The notes beneath the pieces were generated by a model, which was not told where the DNA came from, did no database searches, and saw only the letters and a list, made by a program, of their open reading frames with translations. Shown one piece after another: positions 51,096-62,490 of a DNA stretch of 64,000 bases. Each line of letters starts with the position of its first letter. Position 1 is the stretch's first letter. Source of the stretch: Kitasatospora cineracea (GTDB lineage: Bacteria; Actinomycetota; Actinomycetes; Streptomycetales; Streptomycetaceae). The stretch covers positions 1,984,001 through 2,048,000 of the forward strand of contig NZ_RJVJ01000001.1 in the NCBI RefSeq assembly GCF_003751605.1, written 5' to 3'. The translations under genes and the position numbers were made by a program.

Positions 51096-53441
51096 TCACT
51101 TCCGGACGGGAGAGACCTTGATCATGGCTTCCAGGTCGTCGTGGGACTGCCATAGCACCTCGATCTGGGTGCGGGTGTCCGGGACCTGGACGCTGCTGTA
51201 CTGGTTGTCCGCGGACCAGTACTTGGTGGTGTGGTCGTTGAAGACCGTCACACCACGCGAGCTCGGGATCTTGGTGAGCGCGTCGGCCTTGTGCAGCTTC
51301 AGGCCGTCGGTGCGGTCGGAGCCGAAGGTCGCGTCGTAGGACTGGAAGCGCGGACGCATCAGCGTGCCGTCGTTCCACTTCAGCGGCGCCGGGTGGGCGT
51401 CGACCGGCAGGATCAGGCCCTGGCCCGGGTGGTTGAACACGTTGTTGTCGGACTGCGAGGAGTCCCACAGCCAGATCAGGATGCCGTTCTGGTTGGCGTA
51501 GTGCTCCACCCAGTCCGGACGGGCGGCCGAGCCGAAGTTGTACGGGCCGGTCTTCAGCGTGGTGTCGAACGAGACGTACTGGCGGTTCTCGACCAGGTAG
51601 TGCTGGTCGTAGTCCTTGGAGAACTTGCCGGAGATCCGGGAGAAGCCGGTCGCGGTCCAGCCGTTGTCGCCGTTCTCGGCGCCGTCGGTGAACAGGGCCG
51701 CGCCGTCCGCGGTCACCGCGATGTTGTCCAGGGCCAGGCCCTTGTAGTGGACGCCGCCGTCGGTGGTGTTGTGGAAGCGGACCTTGACGGCCTTGCCGGC
51801 GTACGCGTCCAGCGGGAAGGACAGGTCGCCCCAGGCGCCGTTCGAGGTGCCGTTGATCGCGTTGTCCGGCAGCGCGGCGCCGTTGAAGGTGCCGGCCAGC
51901 GCGGTCCAGTTCTTGCCGCCGTCGGTGGAGACCTCGGCGTACGCGTAGTCGTAGTCCGTCTCCAGCTCGAACCAGGCCTTGGCGGTCAGCGTGGCCGAGG
52001 TCTTGCCGGTCAGGTCGACGTCACGGGCCAGCGAGACGTTCAGGTCGTCGGCGCTGCCGCTCCACCACTCGTTGCCACCCTCGAACGGGGAGTTGATCTC
52101 GGTGGTGACGGTCTTCGGCGGCAGGTTGACGACCAGGCCCTGCTTGCGCTTGGTGTTGTACTCGACCGGGCCGAGCAGCGACAGCGAGGTCTGGCCCGCC
52201 TTGGCGGTGTCGTAGTTCAGCCAGCCCAGCTTGAGCTTCGACCAGACGTCGAGGTCGTTCGGCATGTCGCCGATCTCGTTCTTGCCCTCGCCCAGCCAGG
52301 AGCCGGAGGACATCAGCGACCAGAAGCCGACCGAGTTGTCGACGCCCTGGCCGGTGGTGTCGTACAGGTCCGGCAGGCCCAGGTCGTGGCCGTACTCGTG
52401 GGCGAACACGCCCAGGCCGCCGTTCTCCGGCTGCATGGTGTAGTCGCCGACCCACAGGCCGGTGGCGCCGATCTGGGTGCCGCCGAGCTTGTTGTCGTCC
52501 GGGCCGGTCTTGCCCGCCTGGTTGGCGTACGCGTACGAGCGGTGCGCCCACAGCGCGTCGGTGCCCTGCACGCCGCCGCCGGCCGACTGGTCCTCACCGG
52601 CGTGGACGATCTGGAAGTGGTCCAGGTAGCCGTCCGGCTCGTTGAAGTTGCCGTCGCCGTCGTAGTCGTAGCGGTCCCACTGGTCGTACTGCGCCAGGTC
52701 GGCCTTGATCTGGGCGTCGGTGCGGCCCTTGGCCTTCTGGTCGGCGACCCAGGCGTCGATGCCGTCGCGGATCAGGTCCTGCGCGTTGGCGCAGACGTGC
52801 TGGCCGCAGTAGTCCGAGCCGTAGCGGGCCTCGTTCCACGGCACCCGCACCCAGTCGGTGACCAGGCCGTCGACCGAGTACCGGCCGGAGGACTGGCGCT
52901 CGTAGTACGTCTTCAGCGAAGGCTTGTCCTTCGCGAAGTAGATGTCCTGGTAGTGCGCCTGGTTGTAGTCCGCCTGCCAGGCCGTCGAGTTGTCGTTCTT
53001 GCGGTCCGGGGCGGCGATCTGGTTGCGCGCCGGGCCGGGGGTGCCGCCGTACTTGACCTTGCCGTCGGCGGTCTTGGTGGTGGTGTCCACCTGGTCGCCG
53101 AAGTCGACGAGGATCGTGAAGATCTTGTCGGTGCGCTCGCGGGACAGCTCGACGTACTTGTCGCGGCCCAGCTTGATCGAGGAGCCGCTGCCGTGCTGCT
53201 CGACCTTCGCGGTCCCGTTGACCAGCTGCTCCACCGCGGCGGTCTGCTCGGCCTGCTGCTTGTCGGCCAGCGGGCTCTGGAGCTCACGCGGAACGCTGTC
53301 GTTCTGGACGGCGTCGGCCGGGTCGGTGATCGTCGTGGTCGCCGGGGCGGCGGTGGCCGTCCCCGGGAGCATTCCGGCGCCGAGCGCGGCGGTCACCGCG
53401 ACGGCGGCGGAAGCCGCGACAGCCCTCTTGGTTATTTTCAA
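51096..53441 (-). CDS. Secreted M6-family metalloprotease (immune inhibitor A-like)
   Basis: A 781-residue secreted protease. The signal peptide (KRAVAASAAVAVTAALGAGM...ATAAP) is cleaved near residue 32, a propeptide follows, and the zinc motif HEYGHD is at residues 348-353 (FAHEYGHDLGLPD), with the DGDGNFNEPDGYLDHF calcium-like loop before it. The C-terminal part has two jelly-roll-like domains (VSTDGGKNW, LALDNIAVTADG). These enzymes degrade host or environmental proteins. The start is the rare TTG 53441, since the frame opens there, after GGGGAGG. Confidence 0.92.
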   Translation of the reverse strand: MKITKRAVAASAAVAVTAALGAGMLPGTATAAPATTTITDPADAVQNDSVPRELQSPLADKQQAEQTAAVEQLVNGTAKVEQHGSGSSIKLGRDKYVELSRERTDKIFTILVDFGDQVDTTTKTADGKVKYGGTPGPARNQIAAPDRKNDNSTAWQADYNQAHYQDIYFAKDKPSLKTYYERQSSGRYSVDGLVTDWVRVPWNEARYGSDYCGQHVCANAQDLIRDGIDAWVADQKAKGRTDAQIKADLAQYDQWDRYDYDGDGNFNEPDGYLDHFQIVHAGEDQSAGGGVQGTDALWAHRSYAYANQAGKTGPDDNKLGGTQIGATGLWVGDYTMQPENGGLGVFAHEYGHDLGLPDLYDTTGQGVDNSVGFWSLMSSGSWLGEGKNEIGDMPNDLDVWSKLKLGWLNYDTAKAGQTSLSLLGPVEYNTKRKQGLVVNLPPKTVTTEINSPFEGGNEWWSGSADDLNVSLARDVDLTGKTSATLTAKAWFELETDYDYAYAEVSTDGGKNWTALAGTFNGAALPDNAINGTSNGAWGDLSFPLDAYAGKAVKVRFHNTTDGGVHYKGLALDNIAVTADGAALFTDGAENGDNGWTATGFSRISGKFSKDYDQHYLVENRQYVSFDTTLKTGPYNFGSAARPDWVEHYANQNGILIWLWDSSQSDNNVFNHPGQGLILPVDAHPAPLKWNDGTLMRPRFQSYDATFGSDRTDGLKLHKADALTKIPSSRGVTVFNDHTTKYWSADNQYSSVQVPDTRTQIEVLWQSHDDLEAMIKVSPVRK

Positions 53442-53748
53442 CGTGGTGACGTCCTCCCCTTACCGGTGGGGCTGATGGCCTGACCGGTGAACCAATGCAA
53501 GACAGGTGGACGACATTTGACCCAAGGTCCGGTAAAAAAGAAAGACCTTGACCGGGCCATGGCCACGCCGCTATGCTCCCGCAACCCGGTTCGCCTGACG
53601 GATCGTCAACCTACCTGCGGGGCCGGGCCGCCAAGGGCCGATCGTGCCCGCACTTCGCCGCGGTCCACCCGTTCGGCGGCCCGCCGGGCCCGTATTCACA
53701 GCACACGGAAACCTAAACAGTTTTTCAACTGAAAAGCGGGGCGCCGAA
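53442..53748. other. Intergenic region upstream of the M6 protease gene
   Basis: About 300 bp with unusually AT-rich patches (TAAAAAAGAAAG near 53531 and CAGTTTTTCAACTGAAAA near 53719). It must hold the protease promoter; no operator is identified. No gene is supported. Confidence 0.4.
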
Positions 53749-53790
53749 AAGCCTCCGCCCCCGACCTGAACAGGTCGGGGGCGGAGGCTT
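53749..53790 (-). terminator. clpC terminator
   Basis: A perfect 20-bp stem (53749-53768 with 53771-53790) has a two-base loop and is followed on the minus strand by TTTT. It lies 22 bp past the clpC stop. Confidence 0.92.
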
Positions 53791-53811
53791 GCCGAGCGCT
53801 TTGCGGCGCTA

Positions 53812-56331
<2,520 letters not shown>

Positions 56332-56533
56332 CGTTAATCGCTCCTCAGAGCGGTCGGTCAGTTCGGGGGCCGTCCCCGCCCTGTCCTTCCGCATGCTAGT
56401 CCCGCTCAGCAGCGCGGCTACGGAACTCCCACGGAGCGGGAGCAACATGCTGCGCGACCAGCCGACACCTTTCCCAACCTGATGCTGGGAGACGGTGTTC
56501 CCAGCGGCGGGCCCGATGCACCGGATCCCGCTA

Positions 56534-56547
56534 CGCCAACGGCGAAC
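56534..56547 (-). promoter_or_regulatory. Possible ClgR-type box upstream of clpC
   Basis: On the minus strand GTTCGCCGTTGGCG resembles the Streptomyces ClgR motif (GTTCGC, short spacer, GCG) and is symmetric (CGCC-AAC-GGCG). It lies about 200 bp before clpC. The spacer length does not fit the published pattern exactly, so this is tentative. No other feature was seen in 56332-56797. Confidence 0.35.
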
Positions 56548-56797
56548 ACGGTCCGGTGGAACCGGATCACCGGTCCCGCGACGTGCTGCGGCCGGGCTCC
56601 TGCGACCCCGTCCACCAGCATTCATACCCGGTAATCCGGCGGGTTTCGCGCGGTTTCCGCGGGGTGCGTGTTCGCCTGGCGAGAAGTCTGCCGACCCGGG
56701 ACCGGGGGTGACGGACCGTCAGGTCGGCCGCGGGGGGCGTACCGCCGTCCCGGTGGCGGTCGCGTGACCGCCCGACCCCTCCAGCGTTGCACAGGTC

Positions 56798-57229
56798 GTG
56801 ACCCGTCCGCTGCCCGCCGCCCCCGCCGCACCCCGTGCGGCCGCCGGCTGGCGCGGCTCGGACCGGGTGGTGGCGCCGCTGGGGCCCGCGCGGGCCGCGC
56901 TGGGCCGCCTGGAGCGGCTGGGCCGCGCCACCGGGCCGGTGCTGCGGCAGGCCGACCGGGCCGTCTTCCTGCTCGCCCCCGGGGCCGCCGAGCCGGTGCC
57001 CGACCTGCTCCACTGGCTCGGCTGGGGCCCGGAGCTGCGGCTGCCGATCGAGGCCCGCGCGGCGCACCCGGGCGACCCCCGGGTGCCCGAGCCGCGGACC
57101 GCCGACTGGCTGCGGGCCGGGGCGCCGCGCCCCGCCCTGGACCTGCGCTCGCCCGACCTGCTCCGCCTGCTGGACGCCCTGGCGGACGCCTGCGCGCGGG
57201 AACGGCTGGGCCTGCCGCCCGCCCGCTGA
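56798..57229 (+). CDS. Hypothetical protein
   Basis: A 143-residue Arg/Ala/Leu-rich protein starting at GTG 56798. The segment [20 protein letters not shown] and the Trp-rich LLHWLGWGPEL suggest a compact globular fold, but I do not recognise it. Codon use is typical of the region. It is divergent from clpC and convergent with lsr2. Confidence 0.65.
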   Translation: MTRPLPAAPAAPRAAAGWRGSDRVVAPLGPARAALGRLERLGRATGPVLRQADRAVFLLAPGAAEPVPDLLHWLGWGPELRLPIEARAAHPGDPRVPEPRTADWLRAGAPRPALDLRSPDLLRLLDALADACARERLGLPPAR

Positions 57230-57246
57230 GGGCCCCGCCGGGGCCC
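57230..57246. terminator. Short hairpin between convergent genes
   Basis: GGGCCCC and GGGGCCC pair around GCC, immediately after the stop codon at 57229 and just before the lsr2 stop. Confidence 0.5.
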
Positions 57247-57251
57247 GCGGG

Positions 57252-57608
57252 TCAGGACGCGTTGGCCTTCTCGTACGCCTCGCGCACGTTGCTCGGGACG
57301 CGGCCGCGGTCGTTGACCGGGAGGCCGTTCTCCTTCGCCCAGGTGCGGATCTTGGCGGTGTCGGCCTGGCCGGCCGCCGCGGACCGCCCGGTGCTCCGGC
57401 CGCTGCCGCCGCGACGCGGGGCGGTGAGCCGGCCGCTCTGCTTGCGGCCCTTCTCGACGTACGGGGCGAGCAGGACGCGGAGCTTCTCCGCGTTGTCGCT
57501 CTTCAGGTCGATCTCGTAGGCCACACCGTCCAGGGCGAACGTCACCGTCTCGTCCGCGGATCCGCCGTCGAGATCGTCTTCCAGAATGACCTGAACCCTC
57601 TGTGCCAC
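57252..57608 (-). CDS. lsr2: Nucleoid-associated protein Lsr2
   Basis: A 118-residue xenogeneic silencer. The N-terminal dimerisation domain (QVILEDDLDGGSADETVTF) and the C-terminal AT-rich-DNA binding domain with its RGR clamp (NDRGRVPSNVREAYEKA) are both complete. Lsr2 bridges DNA and silences acquired genes and many biosynthetic clusters. GTG 57608 follows AAGGGAAG. The longer frame to 57677 lacks similarity. Confidence 0.96.
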   Translation of the reverse strand: MAQRVQVILEDDLDGGSADETVTFALDGVAYEIDLKSDNAEKLRVLLAPYVEKGRKQSGRLTAPRRGGSGRSTGRSAAAGQADTAKIRTWAKENGLPVNDRGRVPSNVREAYEKANAS

Positions 57609-57712
57609 GGGCTTCCCTTTCCGCGATAACGGTCCATTGCCTAGAGAAAGGAAAGCGTCTTTTCCCGGAAAACACAAACCCCTGTGTCGCCGGTCGCGCC
57701 GCGGGGCATGAC

Positions 57713-58240
57713 TCAGAGGTGCAGCAGCATGCGCGAGTTGCCCAGCGTGTTCGGCTTCACCCGCTCCAGGTCGAGGAACTCGGCGACGCCTTCGTCGTAC
57801 GAGCGCAGGAGTTCTTCATAGACTTCTGTGGCCACGGCCGCCGGGTCTGCCGTACGATCGTCGTTTTCGCCGATCTCGACGAACCCGTGTTTCGAGAAGA
57901 ACGGAACCTCGAACGTCAGGCAGAAAATCCGACGGACGCCGAGCCAGCGCGCGGTCTCCAGCAGCTTGTCCAGCAGCCGGTGCCCGATGCCGAGGCCCTT
58001 GCAGACCGGATCCACCGCGAGGGTGCGGACCTCGGCGAGGTCCTCCCACATCACGTGGAGCGCGCCGCAGGCCACCACCCCGCCGTCCTGGTCGCGTTCG
58101 GCGACCCAGAACTCCTGGACGGATTCGAACAGGGTGACGGTGGGCTTGTCGAGCAGAATGCCGTCGCGGGAGTACGCGTCGATGAGCCGACGGATGGCGC
58201 GCACGTCGGTGGTCCGCGCACGGCGGATGGTGACCTCCAT
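57713..58240 (-). CDS. argA: Short-type amino-acid N-acetyltransferase (arginine pathway)
   Basis: A 175-residue GNAT enzyme. It closely follows the mycobacterial stand-alone NAGS (Rv2747 type): RRARTTDVRAIRRLI, LFESVQEFWVAER, GCGALHVMWEDLAEVRTLAVDP (the last strand before the acetyl-CoA loop CKGLGIGH) and the conserved end GVAEFLDLERVKPNTLGNSRM. It would acetylate glutamate as the first arginine step. ATG 58240 has TAACGT 8 nt upstream and no ribosome site, so may be leaderless. Confidence 0.9.
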   Translation of the reverse strand: MEVTIRRARTTDVRAIRRLIDAYSRDGILLDKPTVTLFESVQEFWVAERDQDGGVVACGALHVMWEDLAEVRTLAVDPVCKGLGIGHRLLDKLLETARWLGVRRIFCLTFEVPFFSKHGFVEIGENDDRTADPAAVATEVYEELLRSYDEGVAEFLDLERVKPNTLGNSRMLLHL

Positions 58241-58251
58241 GGCGGGGAACG

Positions 58252-58644
58252 TTATCGTGCCGCGGGGGGCCCGGTCTCCTCGGTATCGACGCCCGCCACC
58301 CGCAGCGCGTCGCGCAACCACTCGCGCTGTTCCGGCGACATCATCCCGAAGAAGTGCACCAGGGCGGCCGCCGGATTGTCGCTCGTCGCCCAGGCGTCGT
58401 TCATCAGCGCGGCGGTGTACGCCTCGCGCGAGGAGACCGGCTCATATCGGTATGCGCGCCCCGCGCGCTCCCGGCGCACCCAGCCCTTTCGGTAGAGCTT
58501 GTCGAGCACCGTCATCACGGTGGTGTACGCGATTTCGCGTTCCGCCCGCAGATCCTGCAGAACCTCCCGAACCGTGACCGGGCGGTTCCACTGCCACACC
58601 CGGGTCATGATGTCGTTCTCGAGTTCTCCGAGTTGCCGCACCAT
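58252..58644 (-). CDS. BlaI/MecI-family repressor
   Basis: A 130-residue winged-helix regulator. LGELENDIMTRVWQWNRPVTVREVLQDL and AYTTVMTVLDKLYRKGWVRRER are the DNA-binding helices of the BlaI family; the C-terminal part (SREAYTAALMNDA) is the dimerisation helix region and contains no obvious protease site. Members often control beta-lactamase or membrane protease genes, none of which is adjacent. It starts at ATG 58644 and ends 11 bp before the argA start. Confidence 0.88.
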   Translation of the reverse strand: MVRQLGELENDIMTRVWQWNRPVTVREVLQDLRAEREIAYTTVMTVLDKLYRKGWVRRERAGRAYRYEPVSSREAYTAALMNDAWATSDNPAAALVHFFGMMSPEQREWLRDALRVAGVDTEETGPPAAR

Positions 58645-58695
58645 AGTGCCGCCAAGGATAGGACCGATGCGGACAAAAGGCGGCAAACGGCAAAC

Positions 58696-58739
58696 GCGGC
58701 GGCGCGCCGTTCCCCGGAGGGGGAACGGCGCGCCGCCGC
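58696..58739 (-). terminator. Terminator of the lysS operon
   Basis: A perfect 20-bp stem (58696-58715 with 58720-58739) closes a GGAG loop, 9 bp past the stop of the small membrane-protein gene. Confidence 0.9.
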
Positions 58740-58747
58740 GGATACCG

Positions 58748-58900
58748 CTATTCGGCGGAGGAACGCGCCGCCATGGCCTCGGCCACGGCGTCCTCCTTCG
58801 ACTTCTGGGCGCCGCCCTGGCTGCGGATGATGGCCCGCACCAGGAAGGCGAAACCGATCGCCATGACCAGCGGCGGGACGATCGCGCTGACGTACTCCAC
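58748..58900 (-). CDS. Small single-pass membrane protein
   Basis: A 50-residue protein too short for most tracks. EYVSAIVPPLVMAIGFAFLVRAII is one transmembrane helix, followed by a charged tail (GGAQKSKEDAVAEAM). GTG 58900 lies 2 bp after the lysS stop, and GAGGAGTAACC at the lysS end is its ribosome site, so the two are coupled. Function unknown. Confidence 0.75.
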   Translation of the reverse strand: MEYVSAIVPPLVMAIGFAFLVRAIIRSQGGAQKSKEDAVAEAMAARSSAE

Positions 58901-58902
58901 GG

Positions 58903-60498
58903 TTACTCCTCGGTGGTGTCGGACTCGGCCGCGTCTGCGGCCTCCTCGCTCTTCACGGCCTTTTCCGCCCGCTCCGCCTTCTCGGGCTTCACCAGCGGGA
59001 AGAGCACCGTCTCGCGGATGTTCTTGCCGGTGAGCAGCATGATCAGGCGGTCCACGCCCAGGCCGAGGCCGCCGGTGGGCGGCATCGCGTACTCCAGGGC
59101 GCGCAGGAAGTCCTCGTCCACCTGCATCGCCTCGACGTCGCCGCCGGCCGCCAGCAGGGACTGCGCGGTGAGCCGGGCGCGCTGCTCGACCGGGTCGATC
59201 AGCTCCGAGTAGGCGGTGCCCAGCTCGGTGCCGAAGATCACCAGGTCCCACTTCTCGGCGACGCCCTCGATCGAGCGGTGCTGCCGGGTCAGCGGGGAGA
59301 CCGAGGTCGGGTAGTCCTTGATGAAGGTCGGCTTGATCGCGTGGTGCTCCAGCAGGCGCTCGATCAGCTCCAGGACGATCTGGCCGTGGTCCCAGTTCGG
59401 GTCCAGGTACTGGTCCAGGTCGTGCTCCACGGCCAGCTTCCGCAGCTCCTCCACGGAGGTGGCGGGGGTGACCTCGGTGCCCAGGTGCGCGGAGATGCCC
59501 GGGTAGACCGAGACCTCCTGCCAGGGCTCGGCCAGGTCGATCTCGTGCTCGGTGCCGTCCGGGCCGACGCCCTTGACCACGGTGGTGCCCAGCGCGTCCC
59601 GGGCGGCGTTGACGACGATCGCCCGGATCAGCTCGGCCTGGGTGTCGTAGTCGCCGTACGCCTCGTACGACTCCAGGGCGGTGAACTCCGGGTTGTGGGT
59701 GGCGTCCGCGCCCTCGTTGCGGAAGTTCCGGTTGATCTCGAAGACCTTCTCGGCGCCGCCGACCACCAGGCGCTTGAGGTACAGCTCGGTGGCGATGCGC
59801 AGGTACAGGTCGATGTCGTACGCGTTGATGTGCGTCACGAACGGGCGGGCGTTGGCGCCGCCGTGGATCGGCTGCAGCATCGGGGTCTCGACCTCGAGGT
59901 AGCCGCGGTCCTCGTAGGTGCGGCGGATCGAGCGGATCACCTTGGTGCGCAGCTGCAGCATCTCGCGCGCCTCGGGGTTCACGATCAGGTCGACGTAGCG
60001 CTGGCGGACCCGGGCCTCCGGGTCGCTCAGGCCCTTGTGCTTGTCCGGCAGCGGGCGCAGGCACTTGGCGGTCAGCTCCCAGCGGTCGACCATCACGCTG
60101 AGCTCGCCGCGCTTGGAGGTGATCACCTCGCCCTCGACGCCGACCTGGTCGCCGAGGTCGATGTCGCCCTTCCAGGCGGCCAGCCGCTCGGCGCCGAGCT
60201 TGTCCAGGGACAGCATCACCTGGAGGTCGCCGGAGCCGTCGCGCAGGGTGGCGAAGCAGAGCTTGCCGCCGGTGCGGGCCAGGACCACCCGACCGGTGAT
60301 GCCGACCCGCTCGCCGGTGGCGGTGTCCGGGGCCAGGTCGGGGTGCTTGGCGCGCAGGTCGGCGATGGTGGAGGTGCGGGGGAAACCGACCGGGTACGGG
60401 TCGATGCCGGCCGCCCGGAGCCGGTCCAGCTTCTCGCGCCGGACGCGCATCTGCTCGGGAAGGTCGTCGGTCGCGGGGAGAGTGCTCTGATCGCTCAC
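58903..60498 (-). CDS. lysS: Lysyl-tRNA synthetase, class II
   Basis: A 531-residue enzyme. The OB-fold anticodon-binding domain (VGITGRVVLARTGGKLCFATL) is followed by the class II catalytic domain: motif 2 FRNEGADATHNPEFT and motif 3 GGLGLGVDRLIMLLTG are intact. The last 30 residues are a Glu/Ala/Lys tail. GTG 60498 is chosen because TACCCT lies 6 nt upstream (leaderless) and longer frames are not similar. A small membrane-protein gene follows in the same operon. Confidence 0.96.
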   Translation of the reverse strand: MSDQSTLPATDDLPEQMRVRREKLDRLRAAGIDPYPVGFPRTSTIADLRAKHPDLAPDTATGERVGITGRVVLARTGGKLCFATLRDGSGDLQVMLSLDKLGAERLAAWKGDIDLGDQVGVEGEVITSKRGELSVMVDRWELTAKCLRPLPDKHKGLSDPEARVRQRYVDLIVNPEAREMLQLRTKVIRSIRRTYEDRGYLEVETPMLQPIHGGANARPFVTHINAYDIDLYLRIATELYLKRLVVGGAEKVFEINRNFRNEGADATHNPEFTALESYEAYGDYDTQAELIRAIVVNAARDALGTTVVKGVGPDGTEHEIDLAEPWQEVSVYPGISAHLGTEVTPATSVEELRKLAVEHDLDQYLDPNWDHGQIVLELIERLLEHHAIKPTFIKDYPTSVSPLTRQHRSIEGVAEKWDLVIFGTELGTAYSELIDPVEQRARLTAQSLLAAGGDVEAMQVDEDFLRALEYAMPPTGGLGLGVDRLIMLLTGKNIRETVLFPLVKPEKAERAEKAVKSEEAADAAESDTTEE

Positions 60499-60574
60499 CC
60501 CACCAGGGTAGCCAGGCTCACGGGCCGCTCCGCCACGGGATATCGGGCGGCGCGCGCCGGGGGCGCCGGACGCA

Positions 60575-60615
60575 CCGGGGCACCGGCCCGCCGGAGCGGC
60601 GGACCGGTGCCCCGG
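60575..60615 (-). terminator. Terminator of the LAXTG protein gene
   Basis: CCGGGGCACCGGCCCGCC (60575-60592) pairs with GGCGGACCGGTGCCCCGG (60598-60615) with one G-U pair, just past the stop codon on the minus strand. Confidence 0.85.
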
Positions 60616-60622
60616 CGGAGGT

Positions 60623-62302
60623 TCAGCCGCGCGCGCCGGCCTTGCGGCGGCGGGCGGCGACGAGCACGCCGCCGCCGAGCGCGATGGCGCCCAGACCGAG
60701 GCCGACCGCGGTGCCGGCGCCCTGGCCGCCGCCGGTGGAGGCCAGGCCGCCGCCGGTGTACGAGCCGCCGCCGGTGCTGCCACCGGTGCCCGGGGCACCG
60801 CTCGCGCTCGGGGACGGGGCGGCCGAGGCGGTGCCCGGAGCGGGCGTGGCCGGGGCGGACGGGGTGGAGCCGCCGGGCTCGGCGGTGGCCGACCGGCTCG
60901 GCTGCGGGGACGACGTGCCGGTGGAGGCCTCGCCGCCGAGGGCGACGGTCACCACGTCGTTGGCCTTGTCCGGGTCCCAGGGCTTGCCGCTCTCCTGGTT
61001 GTCCTCGCCGAGCGACGGCAGGCTCACCGTGGCGGAGAGCTTCGCGGCCGGGTCGGCCTGGACGGTGAAGTCGAAGGAGGCCCGGTAGCCGTTCCTGATG
61101 TAGGGCGTGGTGCCGCAGTCGAAGCTGTTGACCGTCGCGTCGGTGCTGGTGGGGTAGCAGTTGTCCGGCTTCTGCAGCACCTTGGCCTGCGCGGGCAGCG
61201 CGACCCGGACCCGGGCCGGGTAGGAACCGCTGCGCCAGTCGATCGACGCGGGGCCGTTGTTGACCATGCCGGCGGTCAGCTTGCCCTGCTGCTTGCCGGC
61301 CTCGGGGGTCCAGCTGCCGGAGGCGACGAAGTCGGCGGTGTTCGGGACGGTCGCCTGCAGCATCATGCTGTTGTAGCGCTCGAAGTCGATCACCCCGTTG
61401 GGGCCGCTGCTCACCGGCGCGTCGAAGGCGACCAGCGGGGGAGCGGAGGCCGGGCCCGGGGTGAAGTGGAACTTGCCCAGCCAGCCGCTCAGGTCCGGTG
61501 CGGCCGTGGCCACGGTGATCTCCTCGTCCGCGTAGTACGCGTCGGCGTTGACCGTGAAGCCGATCGGGGTCAGCGTCACCGTCTTGCCGGCCTCCACCGT
61601 CGCCGGGAGGGCGCAGATCGCCACGTCGGTCCCGTCGTTGGTGGCGTACTTGCAGTTGGAGAACTGCGACTGGAGGGAGAACCCCGTCCCGCCGACGAAG
61701 GTGAGGTAGAGCTGGGAGGCGGTCAGCTGGCCCTTGTTGGTGATCTTGACCAGCGGCTTCCAGACGTCGCCGGGCTTGAGACCGGTGGTGGCCGGGATGT
61801 CATTGACCACCACGTTGCTGCCGCCGAGGGTCACCTTGGTGTCGGCGGAGGCGGTCACGCCGTCGAACACGGCCGTGGTGTGCAGGACGGCGGAACTGCC
61901 CGCGGGGCGGGCGGTTCCGGCGGGGGCGTACAGGTAGAGGTCCAGCTCCTGCGTGCCGCCGTACATGGACAGCGCGTCGCAGGTTAGTACCTTGTCAGCG
62001 GTCTTGCAGCTGCTGTTGGACAGGGTGGAGACCGAGGCGATGCCCTCCAACGGGGCCAGGTCGATGGTGATCCGGCCCATGGCGGCTGCCGGGTGGTTGG
62101 AGAGCGTCAGGTCCAGCTGGACCCGGGTCGAGTTGCTGCCGTGGTCCGGGGCGGTGGAGTCCGGGTCGACCGCGACGGCGTCGGGGGCCTCGATCTTCAG
62201 CGTGCTGTCGGCCGCGTGCGCGGCCGGGACGGCGGCGCCGCCCAGGGCGAGCGCGGCGAGGGCGGTGGCGAGCCCGAGCGAACGGGAGCGCGAAGTGCGC
62301 AT
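60623..62302 (-). CDS. LAXTG sortase-anchored surface protein
   Basis: A 559-residue secreted protein. The signal peptide (RSRSLGLATALAALALGGAA...AHAA) ends near residue 32. The body is a series of beta-sandwich repeats (LDLTLSNHPAAAMGRITIDL; WKPLVKITNKGQLTASQLYL) with paired Cys (SSCKTADKVLTCD; DNCYPTS...SFDCGTTP). It ends with a Pro/Ser/Gly linker, LASTG near residue 518, a hydrophobic helix and RRRKAGARG, the class E sortase signal of high-GC actinobacteria. No sortase gene is in the window. GGGGGG precedes ATG 62302. Confidence 0.88.
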   Translation of the reverse strand: MRTSRSRSLGLATALAALALGGAAVPAAHAADSTLKIEAPDAVAVDPDSTAPDHGSNSTRVQLDLTLSNHPAAAMGRITIDLAPLEGIASVSTLSNSSCKTADKVLTCDALSMYGGTQELDLYLYAPAGTARPAGSSAVLHTTAVFDGVTASADTKVTLGGSNVVVNDIPATTGLKPGDVWKPLVKITNKGQLTASQLYLTFVGGTGFSLQSQFSNCKYATNDGTDVAICALPATVEAGKTVTLTPIGFTVNADAYYADEEITVATAAPDLSGWLGKFHFTPGPASAPPLVAFDAPVSSGPNGVIDFERYNSMMLQATVPNTADFVASGSWTPEAGKQQGKLTAGMVNNGPASIDWRSGSYPARVRVALPAQAKVLQKPDNCYPTSTDATVNSFDCGTTPYIRNGYRASFDFTVQADPAAKLSATVSLPSLGEDNQESGKPWDPDKANDVVTVALGGEASTGTSSPQPSRSATAEPGGSTPSAPATPAPGTASAAPSPSASGAPGTGGSTGGGSYTGGGLASTGGGQGAGTAVGLGLGAIALGGGVLVAARRRKAGARG

Positions 62303-62447
62303 GATCCCCCCAAAGGGTTCCGTGTGCACGGTGTGTGCGGGAAGACCCTAGGGTGCGTTTCCAGCCATCGAGAGTGCTCGAACCGGACACTTCGGGGCAG
62401 GGATGTTCGTATCAGATCGAATCTTTATCAAAACGTTGGCAAACGGA

Positions 62448-62476
62448 GCGGGCCCCCTCCGGAGGAGGGGGCCCGC
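62448..62476 (-). terminator. Terminator hairpin
   Basis: GCGGGCCCCCTCC (62448-62460) pairs perfectly with GGAGGGGGCCCGC (62464-62476) after the stop of the gene at 62491. Confidence 0.85.
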
Positions 62477-62490
62477 GGGTTGACGGGGTG

